Of a DNA stretch of 64,000 nt, positions 1 to 7,238 are shown one piece after another. A program made the translations under genes and the position numbers. Origin of the DNA: Methylobacterium sp. Leaf465 (lineage in GTDB: Bacteria; Pseudomonadota; Alphaproteobacteria; Rhizobiales; Beijerinckiaceae); the NCBI RefSeq assembly GCF_001424705.1, contig NZ_LMRA01000034.1, positions 245,988 to 309,987 on the forward strand, in the 5' to 3' direction. Every line of letters begins with the position of its first letter. Positions within the stretch are counted from its first letter, which is position 1. The notes beneath the pieces were generated by a model. It worked only from the letters and a program-made list of their open reading frames with translations. It ran no database searches and was not told the DNA's origin.

Positions 1-285
1 ATCGGCAGCATCACCGCACGTATTCAGGACATCAGCGGGGTTGCAACGACGATCGCGGCGGCGGTGGAGGAGCAGGGGGCGGCCACCCAGGAAATCGTGC
101 GCAACGTCGCGCAGGCTGCGATGGGGACGAGCGAAGTCACGAGTAACATTTCGCGGGTAGCCGGCGCCGAAGAAACCGGCGCGGCCGCCGCCCAGGTGCT
201 GGGCGCCGCCTCCGAGCACTCGCGCCAGTCCGAGCACCTCAGCGCCGAGGTCCAGCGCTTCCTGGCCACCGTGCACGCCGCCTGA
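1..285 (+). CDS. Methyl-accepting chemotaxis protein, C-terminal fragment
   Basis: The reading frame is open from the first base and ends with TGA after 94 codons, so only the C-terminus lies in the window. The residues are heptad-rich helix with the motif AAAVEEQGAATQEIVRNV, typical of the far end of a receptor signalling domain, where the coiled coil returns from the CheA/CheW-binding tip towards the membrane. The tail (SAEVQRFLATVHAA) resembles the ends of alphaproteobacterial receptors. The stimulus cannot be inferred because the sensory half is missing. No CheR/CheB-tethering pentapeptide is seen at the end. Confidence 0.85.
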   Translation: MGSITARIQDISGVATTIAAAVEEQGAATQEIVRNVAQAAMGTSEVTSNISRVAGAEETGAAAAQVLGAASEHSRQSEHLSAEVQRFLATVHAA

Positions 286-348
286 GCGGTGCCCACGATC
301 GCCAGGACACGAGAAGGGGCGCGTTCCGGGCCCTTCCCGATTTCAGAG

Positions 349-627
349 TCAGCGGCTGCCGGCGCCGGACTTCGTGCCGGTGCTGTCCGACGCGGTGCCG
401 GCCCCGGTTTCATGGGACCCCATGCTCGAGTGGCCGGTCGAGCCCGTGGTCCCGCCCTTCTCCTGGCCGGGCGCGTAACCCGAGGCACCGGGGGAGCCGT
501 ACTGAGACCCGTTCTGCTGCATCTCCTGTCCCGGTGCGTTGTTCGCGGATCCCGGACCACTGCCGGCGGCGAAAGCGATCGTGGTCAGGGCGAACGTGCT
601 GGCGAGGGCGAGCGTGACGGCTTTCAT
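349..627 (-). CDS. Small secreted glycine/serine-rich protein, function unknown
   Basis: A 92-residue protein starting MKAVTLALASTFALTTIAFA, a clear type I signal peptide with cleavage near AFAAG. The mature part is Gly/Ser/Gln/Thr-rich with no cysteine and no recognisable domain. It looks intrinsically disordered and periplasmic or secreted. The start is chosen because the signal peptide begins there and an AGGAG lies about 6 bases upstream; the longer frame to 681 adds unrelated residues. It lies opposite in direction to the preceding receptor gene. Short proteins of this composition are common in Methylobacterium, but I know of no assigned role. Confidence 0.65.
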   Translation of the reverse strand: MKAVTLALASTFALTTIAFAAGSGPGSANNAPGQEMQQNGSQYGSPGASGYAPGQEKGGTTGSTGHSSMGSHETGAGTASDSTGTKSGAGSR

Positions 628-821
628 GAAGAACTCCTTGCACCACTGCAACTGGGGCCGAACAACGTCGGCTCGGTGCAAGGCGTTCCCAAAAACTTCG
701 ATGCGTCCCTGTACCCATTTTTCATGTGATGCAGGGATGAGACCGGTCGCCGATCTTGTCGCGGCGGCCTGAGCAGCGCGGCAATACCTGCCACCGTGCC
801 GATCTTCTGGGCCAGGAGGGG

Positions 822-1841
822 CTATGGCAGCGCCGCTTCCGCCTGCCGATAGGCCACGCCGTGGGCGACATAGCCCTCGACCACCCGGGCCATCATGGCG
901 CGCTTCTCGGCATCGAGGGGCCCGAGGATGCGGGCCGGGCGCCCGCCCCAGAGATGGCCGCTCTCCAGGAGCTGGCCCGGGTCGGTGGTGGCGCCGGCGG
1001 CCAGCAGCACGTCGTCGGCGATCACGGTGCCGGGGGCGACGACGCAGCCGATGCCGATGAGGCCGCGCGCGCCGATGCGGCAGTCGGACAGGCGGACATT
1101 GTGCCCGACCGTGGTGTCGCGTCCCAGGACGACGCCCTCGCCCCGGGTCCGGATGACCGTGTTGTCCTGGATGTTGGTGTTGGCTCCGACCACGATGGGA
1201 CCGACCTCGGCGTGGAGGTCGCAGGAGAACAGCACCGTGGAGCCGCCCCCGAGGGCGATCCGGCCGCGCAGACGCGCGGTGCGGGCGACGTAGACGCTGG
1301 AATCGTGTTCCGGCTCATCGGCGACCGGCGGGGCCGGCAGGTCGCCAGAGGCCTCGCGCAGGCGCTCCGCCTGCTCGGCGATCTCCGGCAGGCTGATCGC
1401 CCGCACCGGCTTGGCGGGGCTGCCCGCATAGGCGAAGCCGGCGGCGAGGTGCGCCCGCGGGAAGACGGTGGCCCCCGCCTCGATCAGCACGCCACTCTCC
1501 ACGCTCGCCCCGTCGAGCACGATGGCGTCGTCCTCGATCACCACGTCCGAGCCGACGGTGCAGGCATGCACCACGGCATTGCGGCCCACCGTCACCCGGT
1601 CGCCGATCAGGGTCGGATAGGTGTTGGTGGCGATGTGGACGGTGGAGCGGTGGCCGAGCCAGAAGCGCTCGCCGATGACGATCCGGTCGCCGTCGGCGCG
1701 GATCACGCTGTGGTCGCCGAGCCAGGCCTGGGAGCCGAGGGTGGCGTCGCCGATCACCGTGCTCGCGCGGCCGCACCAGACCGGACGGGCCGAGAACACC
1801 GGCAGGACGCCGTCATGGGGCAGGATCAGCTCTGGAGTCAC
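822..1841 (-). CDS. Gamma-carbonic-anhydrase-like protein with two left-handed beta-helix domains
   Basis: A 339-residue protein with two consecutive hexapeptide-repeat (left-handed beta-helix) domains, about residues 15-145 and 180-320. Ordinary gamma-CA/YrdA/PaaY proteins have one domain of 170-220 residues and trimerise, so this looks like a tandem duplication. In the family three histidines bind the metal. The first half keeps VHIA and VVHAC but has GRNAVV where the middle His is expected. The second keeps only VGHNVR, with Arg and Ser at the other two positions. Metal-dependent catalysis is therefore doubtful, and an acyltransferase-like or structural role is possible. The GTG start at 1841 is preferred because AAGGA lies 10 bases upstream; an ATG at 1892 in frame is the alternative. 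Confidence 0.8.
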   Translation of the reverse strand: MTPELILPHDGVLPVFSARPVWCGRASTVIGDATLGSQAWLGDHSVIRADGDRIVIGERFWLGHRSTVHIATNTYPTLIGDRVTVGRNAVVHACTVGSDVVIEDDAIVLDGASVESGVLIEAGATVFPRAHLAAGFAYAGSPAKPVRAISLPEIAEQAERLREASGDLPAPPVADEPEHDSSVYVARTARLRGRIALGGGSTVLFSCDLHAEVGPIVVGANTNIQDNTVIRTRGEGVVLGRDTTVGHNVRLSDCRIGARGLIGIGCVVAPGTVIADDVLLAAGATTDPGQLLESGHLWGGRPARILGPLDAEKRAMMARVVEGYVAHGVAYRQAEAALP

Positions 1842-2081
1842 GGCGAAAATGTCCTTCGCATCCCGGTGGTGTCGCCGGGCGTTCGGGGGCATAGAGCGCC
1901 CGTGCCCGTGAGGGCAGGTTCGCCGGGCCTCGTCAAGGGTGTACCGCCCGAACGCGGTCCGCCCAAGCCCCGGTTCCCGACCCCTGGTTTCGACCGCCTG
2001 TTTCCACCTCCCTTCTTCACTCTCCTTGTACCCACCCGCTCTGTTCCCACCCGCCGTTCCGAGACCAGCCCGGGGAAGCCC

Positions 2082-2558
2082 ATGTCCGATGTCAGCATCC
2101 AGAGCGCACCCTTCGACGCGAGCGCCGAGATCGCCCGGCTCACCCGCGATCTCGGCGGCAGCGCCGGAGCCATCGTCACCTTCACGGGCCTGTGCCGCGA
2201 CGAGGGCGGTCGCCTCACGGGACTCGAGCTCGAGCACTATCCCGGGATGGCCGAGGCGGAGATCGGCCGGGTGGTCGAGACCGCCCGCGCGCGCTGGCCG
2301 CTCCAGGGCGTGTGCGTGATCCACCGCCACGGCCTCGTCGCCCCGGGGGAGGGCATCGTCCTCGTGGTCACCGCGTCCAGCCACCGGATCGCCGCCTTCG
2401 AGGCCGCGAGCTTCCTGATGGATTACCTCAAGACGCGGGCCCCGTTCTGGAAGCGCGAGCACCTCGCCGACGGCACCACGGGCGGCTGGGTCGAGGCGAC
2501 GGAGGCCGACGACCACGCCGCCGCGCGCTGGGATCAGGAAGCCGGCGCCCCGCGCTAG
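2082..2558 (+). CDS. moaE: Molybdopterin synthase catalytic subunit MoaE
   Basis: A 158-residue protein of normal family length. MoaE forms the (MoaD-MoaE)2 complex that transfers two sulfurs to precursor Z to make molybdopterin, in the cytoplasm. The conserved C-terminal segment carries Lys117 and Lys124 in LKTRAPFWKRE, matching the active-site lysines 119 and 126 of E. coli MoaE. The middle LELEHYPGMAE and VIHRHG are typical family motifs. The ATG follows a CGGGGAAG sequence. moaD, usually the immediate upstream partner, is not found next to it: the divergent neighbour is the gamma-CA-like gene and the next gene downstream is a permease. Confidence 0.95.
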   Translation: MSDVSIQSAPFDASAEIARLTRDLGGSAGAIVTFTGLCRDEGGRLTGLELEHYPGMAEAEIGRVVETARARWPLQGVCVIHRHGLVAPGEGIVLVVTASSHRIAAFEAASFLMDYLKTRAPFWKREHLADGTTGGWVEATEADDHAAARWDQEAGAPR

Positions 2559-2721
2559 CGGTGCGCGGATGCCGGCCGGTCACGGCACTAAGCGGCGGAA
2601 CCCAAGCTGAGCTGGCGACATCCTCCCGCAGGATGGGCCGGGCGCAGCGCGGCCGGGCCTGCCCGGAGACCCGTCCGACATCCGCGTGCCAGACCCGGCA
2701 TGCCAGGAGCTCACACCGTTC

Positions 2722-3993
2722 ATGGCCATTCCCTTCCTCAGCGAGGAGCCCGCCGGCCCGCGCCCGCGCCGCTGGTCCCTCGCCGTCTCCGGCATCGCCG
2801 TCGTGGCCTTCATCGCCGTCCTGGCGCTCGCCTGGATGGCGGCCTCGACGCTGCTCCTCGTCTTCGCCGGCATCCTGCTCGGCGTCTTCCTCGACGGCCT
2901 GACGCGGCTTCTCGGCAAGGTCCTGCCGGGAAGCCGGGGCCTGCGCCTCAGCCTCGTCAGCCTCGTGCTCGCCGGCCTGACCCTCGCCCTCATCGCCTTC
3001 GGGGGCGCCACGATCGTGCAGCAGGGGCGGGACCTCGGCCAGACCGTGGCGTCCCAGGCCGGCACCGTGCGCGACCGGCTGAAGGATTACGGCATCGACG
3101 TGCCCAAGATCGCCCCGGACAAGGGCGGCGAAAACAAGGGCGGCGAAAACAAGAGCGGTGAAAACAAGGGCGGCGACAGCAAGGACAGCGAGAGCAAGGC
3201 CGTCGCCCCCGGCGGCGGTGATGCGAAATCCGGCGGCGGAGGGGATTCGGGCCCTCAGCGCAACGACGATTCCGTGGCCTCCGGCCAGAAGTCGGGCGGC
3301 CTCGCGGGCCTCGCCTCGGGGGCGATGAAGAGCCCCGGCTCGCTGCTGTCGGATGCCGGCAGCGTGCTCGGGCCGGCGGCCACCGTGGTGATCGGCCTGT
3401 TCAGCGCGCTGGGCAACGCCCTCGTCATCATCTTCCTCGGCCTCTCGGTGGCGGCGGATCCGGGCGCCTACCGGGACGGACTCGTGCGCTTCGTGCCGCC
3501 GGCGCACCGGGACCGCGCCACCGCCCTCCTCGACGGCATGGGCGAGACCTTGCGCCACTGGCTGTTCGGCCAGCTCATCACCATGGCGGTGATCTTCGTC
3601 TGTACCTGGGCGGGCCTCGCCTTCCTGGGCATCGGCGGCGCCCTCATCCTCGGCCTCCAGGCCGGGCTGCTCGCCTTCATCCCGACCATCGGACCGCTCA
3701 TCGCCGGCGTCGTGATCCTGCTGGCCTCCCTGGCCTCGGGAACCACCGCGCTCCTCGGGGCCCTCGGCGTCTACCTGGCGGTGCAGACCCTGGAGAGCTA
3801 CGGGCTGACGCCCTTCATCCAGAAGCAGGCCCTCGACATCCCCCCGGCCACGATCTTCGCCGGGCAGCTCGTGCTCGGCGTGATCTTCGGCCTCTGGGGC
3901 ATCGCCCTGGCTCTGCCGCTGATGGCGGTGGCCAAGGTGCTGCTGGCGCAGCTTTATATCGAGGACACCCTGCATGAGGAGGCGGAGGGCTGA
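2722..3993 (+). CDS. AI-2E (PerM) family transporter with a charged low-complexity loop
   Basis: A 423-residue inner-membrane protein. Paired hydrophobic segments near residues 17-62 and a cluster of segments in the C-terminal half (IPTIGPLIAG, LESYGLTPFIQKQ) identify the AI-2E/PerM family. Members export autoinducer-2 or act as antiporters, and the substrate here cannot be told. The large loop between the N-terminal pair and the rest holds a Lys/Gly/Glu/Asn-rich tract (residues 134-158) encoded by five 15-bp repeats, followed by more Gly/Ser. The start at MAIPFLSEEP is preferred because it lies directly before the first membrane segment and AGGAG is upstream. It is convergent with xerD. Confidence 0.9.
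   Translation: MAIPFLSEEPAGPRPRRWSLAVSGIAVVAFIAVLALAWMAASTLLLVFAGILLGVFLDGLTRLLGKVLPGSRGLRLSLVSLVLAGLTLALIAFGGATIVQQGRDLGQTVASQAGTVRDRLKDYGIDVPKIAPDKGGENKGGENKSGENKGGDSKDSESKAVAPGGGDAKSGGGGDSGPQRNDDSVASGQKSGGLAGLASGAMKSPGSLLSDAGSVLGPAATVVIGLFSALGNALVIIFLGLSVAADPGAYRDGLVRFVPPAHRDRATALLDGMGETLRHWLFGQLITMAVIFVCTWAGLAFLGIGGALILGLQAGLLAFIPTIGPLIAGVVILLASLASGTTALLGALGVYLAVQTLESYGLTPFIQKQALDIPPATIFAGQLVLGVIFGLWGIALALPLMAVAKVLLAQLYIEDTLHEEAEG
3121..3195 (+). repeat. Five in-frame 15-bp tandem repeats in the AI-2E transporter gene
   Basis: The unit AAGGGCGGCGAAAAC is repeated exactly twice, then three times with substitutions, encoding KGGEN, KGGEN, KSGEN, KGGDS, KDSES. It lies in the predicted soluble loop, so unit number can change without breaking the frame. 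Confidence 0.9.
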
Positions 3994-4062
3994 GGCGCCC
4001 TTCCGGGTCGTCAGCCAGGCCTGGGGGGATGTCCGGCGACGGCCCCGTGCCGCCGCCGGGTC

Positions 4063-5091
4063 TCACGCGTCCATCAGCGGATGCAGGTCGCGGACCATGC
4101 TCTTCAGGCGCTCGTCGAGGACGTGGGTGTAGATCTGCGTCGTCGAGATGTCGGCGTGGCCGAGAAGCTCCTGGACGATGCGCAGGTCCGCACCGTTCTG
4201 CAGGAGGTGGCTCGCGAAGGCGTGGCGCAGCACGTGCGGGCTGACCCGGTCCGCCCGGAGGCCGGCCGCCGCCGCCACCGTCTTCAGATCACGGGCGAAC
4301 GACTGCCGGGTCAGGTGCCCGCTCTCGCTGTCGGCGGGGAACAGCCAGGGGCCGTCGGCGCGCAGGTGGGCGAGGTGGTCGCGCATGGCGCTCCGGGCGA
4401 TCTCCGTGAGGGGCACCAGCCGCTCGCGTCCGCCCTTGCCCTTGACCACCAGGTAGCGCTCCTTCGTGGAGGCCGCCGCCCGGGGCAGGGCGACGAGTTC
4501 CGAGACGCGCAGGCCCGTCGCGTAGAGGAGCTCGATCAGGCAGAGCAGGCGCGTGCCCCGCGCACGCGCCGCCGCCCCATCACCGGCCGCGCCATCTTCT
4601 GTCGTCCCTTGGCCGGTCGCCCCTTGGCGCGCCACCGCCAGCAGCCGGTCGACCTCCGCCACCGAGAGCACCTTGGGCAGGGCCCGGACCCGGCGCGGGC
4701 CGCCGATCGGGGCGCTGGGATCGTCCTCGGCCAGGCCCTCGGCGTAGAGGAAGCGGTGGAAGCCCCGGATGCAGGACAGGCGTCGGGCCGCCGAGGCGGC
4801 CGAGAGGCCGCGCGTCTCGAGGTCGGCGAGGTAGGCCCGCACGGGAGCCGCCTCCATCGCGACGGGGTCGTGCCCGCCCCGCGCCAGGGCGGAGAGGTAG
4901 TCGGCGAGGTCGCGCCGGTAGGCCGCGAGGGTGTTGGCGGCCGCGCCCCGCTCGGCGGCGAGCATATCGAGGTAGTCGCGGATCAGGACGTCGCCCGCGG
5001 ACATTTCGCCCGCGGGGATCTCGACCGCAGGCATCTCGGCCGCAGGAATCTTGGCGGCCCGGTTCGGAGGAGGGGTCGGTGCCCGCGTCAC
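4063..5091 (-). CDS. xerD: Tyrosine site-specific recombinase XerD
   Basis: A 342-residue tyrosine recombinase. With XerC it resolves chromosome dimers at dif near the FtsK-bearing septum. The N-terminal SAM-like DNA-binding domain covers about residues 33-125 and the catalytic domain 140-335. The catalytic set is complete: Arg195 (TGLRVSEL), Lys219 (VKGKGGRER), His286 and Arg289 (HVLRHAF), His312 (LGHADIST) and Tyr321 (QIYTHV). Two additions are unusual: a repeat-derived N-terminal extension (residues 14-33) and an Ala/Gly/Thr-rich insertion near 157-178. The start ATG overlaps the stop of the upstream small gene as ATGA, which implies translational coupling. Position next to aroK/aroB is the usual alphaproteobacterial arrangement and supports XerD over an integrase. 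Confidence 0.95.
   Translation of the reverse strand: MTRAPTPPPNRAAKIPAAEMPAVEIPAGEMSAGDVLIRDYLDMLAAERGAAANTLAAYRRDLADYLSALARGGHDPVAMEAAPVRAYLADLETRGLSAASAARRLSCIRGFHRFLYAEGLAEDDPSAPIGGPRRVRALPKVLSVAEVDRLLAVARQGATGQGTTEDGAAGDGAAARARGTRLLCLIELLYATGLRVSELVALPRAAASTKERYLVVKGKGGRERLVPLTEIARSAMRDHLAHLRADGPWLFPADSESGHLTRQSFARDLKTVAAAAGLRADRVSPHVLRHAFASHLLQNGADLRIVQELLGHADISTTQIYTHVLDERLKSMVRDLHPLMDA
4991..5050 (-). repeat. Four 15-bp in-frame repeats at the 5' end of xerD
   Basis: Four 15-bp units with consensus TCGnCCGCnGGnATC on the + strand encode the repeating pentapeptides IPAAE, MPAVE, IPAGE, MSAGD near the XerD N-terminus, ahead of the first conserved domain. Confidence 0.85.
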
Positions 5092-5240
5092 CGGTTCGGC
5101 GGCTGGAGCTTCGAGGCGGGGATGGTTACGCTCATCTCGCGCGGCGTCGGCACCACGAAGGTCGCCAGCGCGAACATCCCCGCGAAGGCGAGCCCGGCCA
5201 GGATGGCGAGGGTGGCGAGGAAACGGAACAGGGTCGGCAC
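5088..5240 (-). CDS. 50-residue single-pass membrane protein coupled to xerD
   Basis: A short protein with one hydrophobic helix (LATLAILAGLAFAGMFALATFVV) followed by PTPREMSVTIPASKL. Its TGA overlaps the xerD ATG, so the two are probably cotranslated. The GTG start has a GAGG about 9 bases upstream; in the longer open frame the upstream residues lack any membrane or domain signature. Proteins of this size and motif occur at the same place in other Hyphomicrobiales genomes as far as I recall, where they carry no useful functional name. The function is unknown, and a link to recombinase regulation is only suggested by position. Confidence 0.7.
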   Translation of the reverse strand: MPTLFRFLATLAILAGLAFAGMFALATFVVPTPREMSVTIPASKLQPPNR

Positions 5241-5466
5241 TCGGACGAACCTCGATCGTGCGGCGCTGGGAACGTGAGCGCGCCTCGGGGGCCAGACGGC
5301 TTCAGGAGCCGGATGTGGCTGACGACAAGCTTGGGGTTGCATCACGGGCCGACGCCGAAGGCAATGACTTCGCGGCCACAGGCGGCGCGGCATTCCGGTG
5401 CGCGCGCCGTCCCGGGTGCTTCGCCCCCACCGGAAAACGCGCTAAGACCCGCCCAACGATGTGTAG

Positions 5467-6123
5467 ATGTCCCTGATGACCGAAGTCCCTCCTCAGGGCG
5501 GCGTCCCGCCCCCGGGTGAACCGCCGGCCGCCGCCGCCGGCGGCGAGCCGATCGAACTGCGCCTGCGCCGGGCCCTCGGTCACCGGTCGATCGTGCTCGT
5601 CGGCCTCATGGGCGCCGGCAAGAGCACCGTCGGCCGGCGCCTGGCCACGCGCCTCGGCCTGATGTTCAAGGACGCCGACAACGAGATCGAGACGGCGGCC
5701 AAACTGACGATCCCGGACATCTTCGCGATCTACGGCGAGCCGAGCTTTCGCGATGGCGAGGAGCGGGTCATCGCCCGCCTGATGCGCGAGGGGCCCCTGG
5801 TGCTCGCCACCGGCGGCGGCGCCTTCATGCGCGAAACCACCCGCGCCCGCATCGCCGAGGGCGGCGTCTCGATCTGGCTCAAGGCCGAGCTCGACGTGCT
5901 GATGCGCCGGGTGCGCAAGCGCGGCGGGCGCCCGCTGCTCCAGACCGAGGACCCGGAGGAGACCCTGCGCCAGCTCATGGCCCAGCGCCATCCGGTCTAC
6001 GCCACGGCCGACGTGGAGGTGATCTCCCGCGACGTCGCCCACGACCGGGTCGTGCAGGACGTCATGGAAGCACTCGACGCCTACCTGAACCGCCCCTCGC
6101 AGACCGGGATCGCAGCCCAGTGA
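5467..6123 (+). CDS. aroK: Shikimate kinase
   Basis: A 218-residue enzyme phosphorylating shikimate at O3 with ATP, the fifth step of the chorismate pathway. The P-loop is GLMGAGKST (residues 46-54). The shikimate-binding DADNEIE and FRDGEERVI, the GGGAF motif and the LID-region arginines (RKRGGRPLL) are all present. The first 40 residues are a Pro/Ala/Gly-rich extension seen in alphaproteobacterial forms. The start could also be the second ATG at 5476. The gene overlaps aroB by four bases (GTGA), so the two form an operon. Confidence 0.95.
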   Translation: MSLMTEVPPQGGVPPPGEPPAAAAGGEPIELRLRRALGHRSIVLVGLMGAGKSTVGRRLATRLGLMFKDADNEIETAAKLTIPDIFAIYGEPSFRDGEERVIARLMREGPLVLATGGGAFMRETTRARIAEGGVSIWLKAELDVLMRRVRKRGGRPLLQTEDPEETLRQLMAQRHPVYATADVEVISRDVAHDRVVQDVMEALDAYLNRPSQTGIAAQ

Positions 6124-7238
6124 CCGACCGCCTCACCGTGGCCGTTCCCCTCGACCAGGGGCGCGCCTACGACATCCTGATCGGACGCGGCCTCCTCGAC
6201 GAGGCCGGCCGGCACGTGGCCGCCCTCGGGGCGAAGGCGGCGGTGATCGTCTCCGACACCAACGTGGCCGCCCTCTACGGCGCGCGCCTGCAGGACGGCC
6301 TCGCGGCGGCGGGCCTGCGCTCGGGCCTCGTGACCGTCGCCCCGGGCGAGGCCTCGAAATCCTACGCCACCTACGCGGCGGTCTGCGACGGGCTCCTCGC
6401 CCACAAGGTCGAGCGCAACGACCTCGTGGTGGCCCTCGGCGGCGGCGTCGTCGGCGACCTTGCGGGCTTCGCGGCCGCCACCCTGCGCCGCGGCGTGCGC
6501 TTCGTGCAGGCGCCCACGAGCCTCCTTGCCCAGGTCGATTCCTCGGTCGGTGGCAAGACCGGGATCAACTCGCCCCACGGCAAGAACCTCATCGGCGCCT
6601 TCCACCAGCCCCGCCTGGTGCTCGCCGACACCGCCACCCTCGACACCCTGTCGGAGCGGGAGATGCGGGCGGGCTACGCCGAGGTGGCCAAGTACGGCCT
6701 CATCAACGACGCCGCCTTCTTCGACTGGTGCGAGGCGCACTGGGCCGGCATCTTCGCGGGCGGGCCGGAGCGCGACGAGGCGGTGGCGATCTGCTGCCGC
6801 TCCAAGGCCGGCGTGGTGGTGCGCGACGAGCGCGAGGACGGCGAGCGGGCCCTGCTCAACCTCGGCCACACCTTTGCGCACGCCCTGGAGCGCCTGACCG
6901 GCTACGAGTCCGCCCGCCTCGTCCACGGCGAGGCGGTGGCGATCGGGCTGGCGCTGGCCTTCCGCTTCTCCGCCCGCCTCGGCCTGTGCCCGGGCCAGGA
7001 CGCGGGCCGCGTCGCCAACCACCTCGCGCTCGCCGGCCTGCCGACCCGGCTCCAGGCGGTGCCCGGCGGCTGCGGCGACGCCGACGCCCTCGTGGCGGCG
7101 ATGGCGCAGGACAAGAAGGTCCGCGACGGCGCGCTGACCTTCATCCTGGCGCGCGGCATCGGCCAGAGCTTCATTGCGCCCGGCATCGACGGCGCCGAGG
7201 TCCGCGCCTTCCTGGATGCCGAACTGAGCGCCGCCTGA
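6120..7238 (+). CDS. aroB: 3-dehydroquinate synthase
   Basis: A 372-residue NAD- and metal-dependent enzyme that converts DAHP to 3-dehydroquinate, step two of the shikimate pathway. Visible family motifs are [13 protein letters not shown] for NAD binding, [19 protein letters not shown], the metal ligand region EVAKYGLI, and [12 protein letters not shown] and HGEAVAIG with the metal-binding histidines. Length is normal. It starts with GTG within the aroK stop. The downstream kinase pseudogene begins exactly at its stop codon. Confidence 0.96.
   Translation: MTDRLTVAVPLDQGRAYDILIGRGLLDEAGRHVAALGAKAAVIVSDTNVAALYGARLQDGLAAAGLRSGLVTVAPGEASKSYATYAAVCDGLLAHKVERNDLVVALGGGVVGDLAGFAAATLRRGVRFVQAPTSLLAQVDSSVGGKTGINSPHGKNLIGAFHQPRLVLADTATLDTLSEREMRAGYAEVAKYGLINDAAFFDWCEAHWAGIFAGGPERDEAVAICCRSKAGVVVRDEREDGERALLNLGHTFAHALERLTGYESARLVHGEAVAIGLALAFRFSARLGLCPGQDAGRVANHLALAGLPTRLQAVPGGCGDADALVAAMAQDKKVRDGALTFILARGIGQSFIAPGIDGAEVRAFLDAELSAA

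Noticed and set aside
756..2558. 600-codon plus-strand frame through the gamma-CA-like gene into moaE
   Set aside because: Only the last 158 codons resemble a protein (MoaE); the rest is the shadow of the minus-strand gene.
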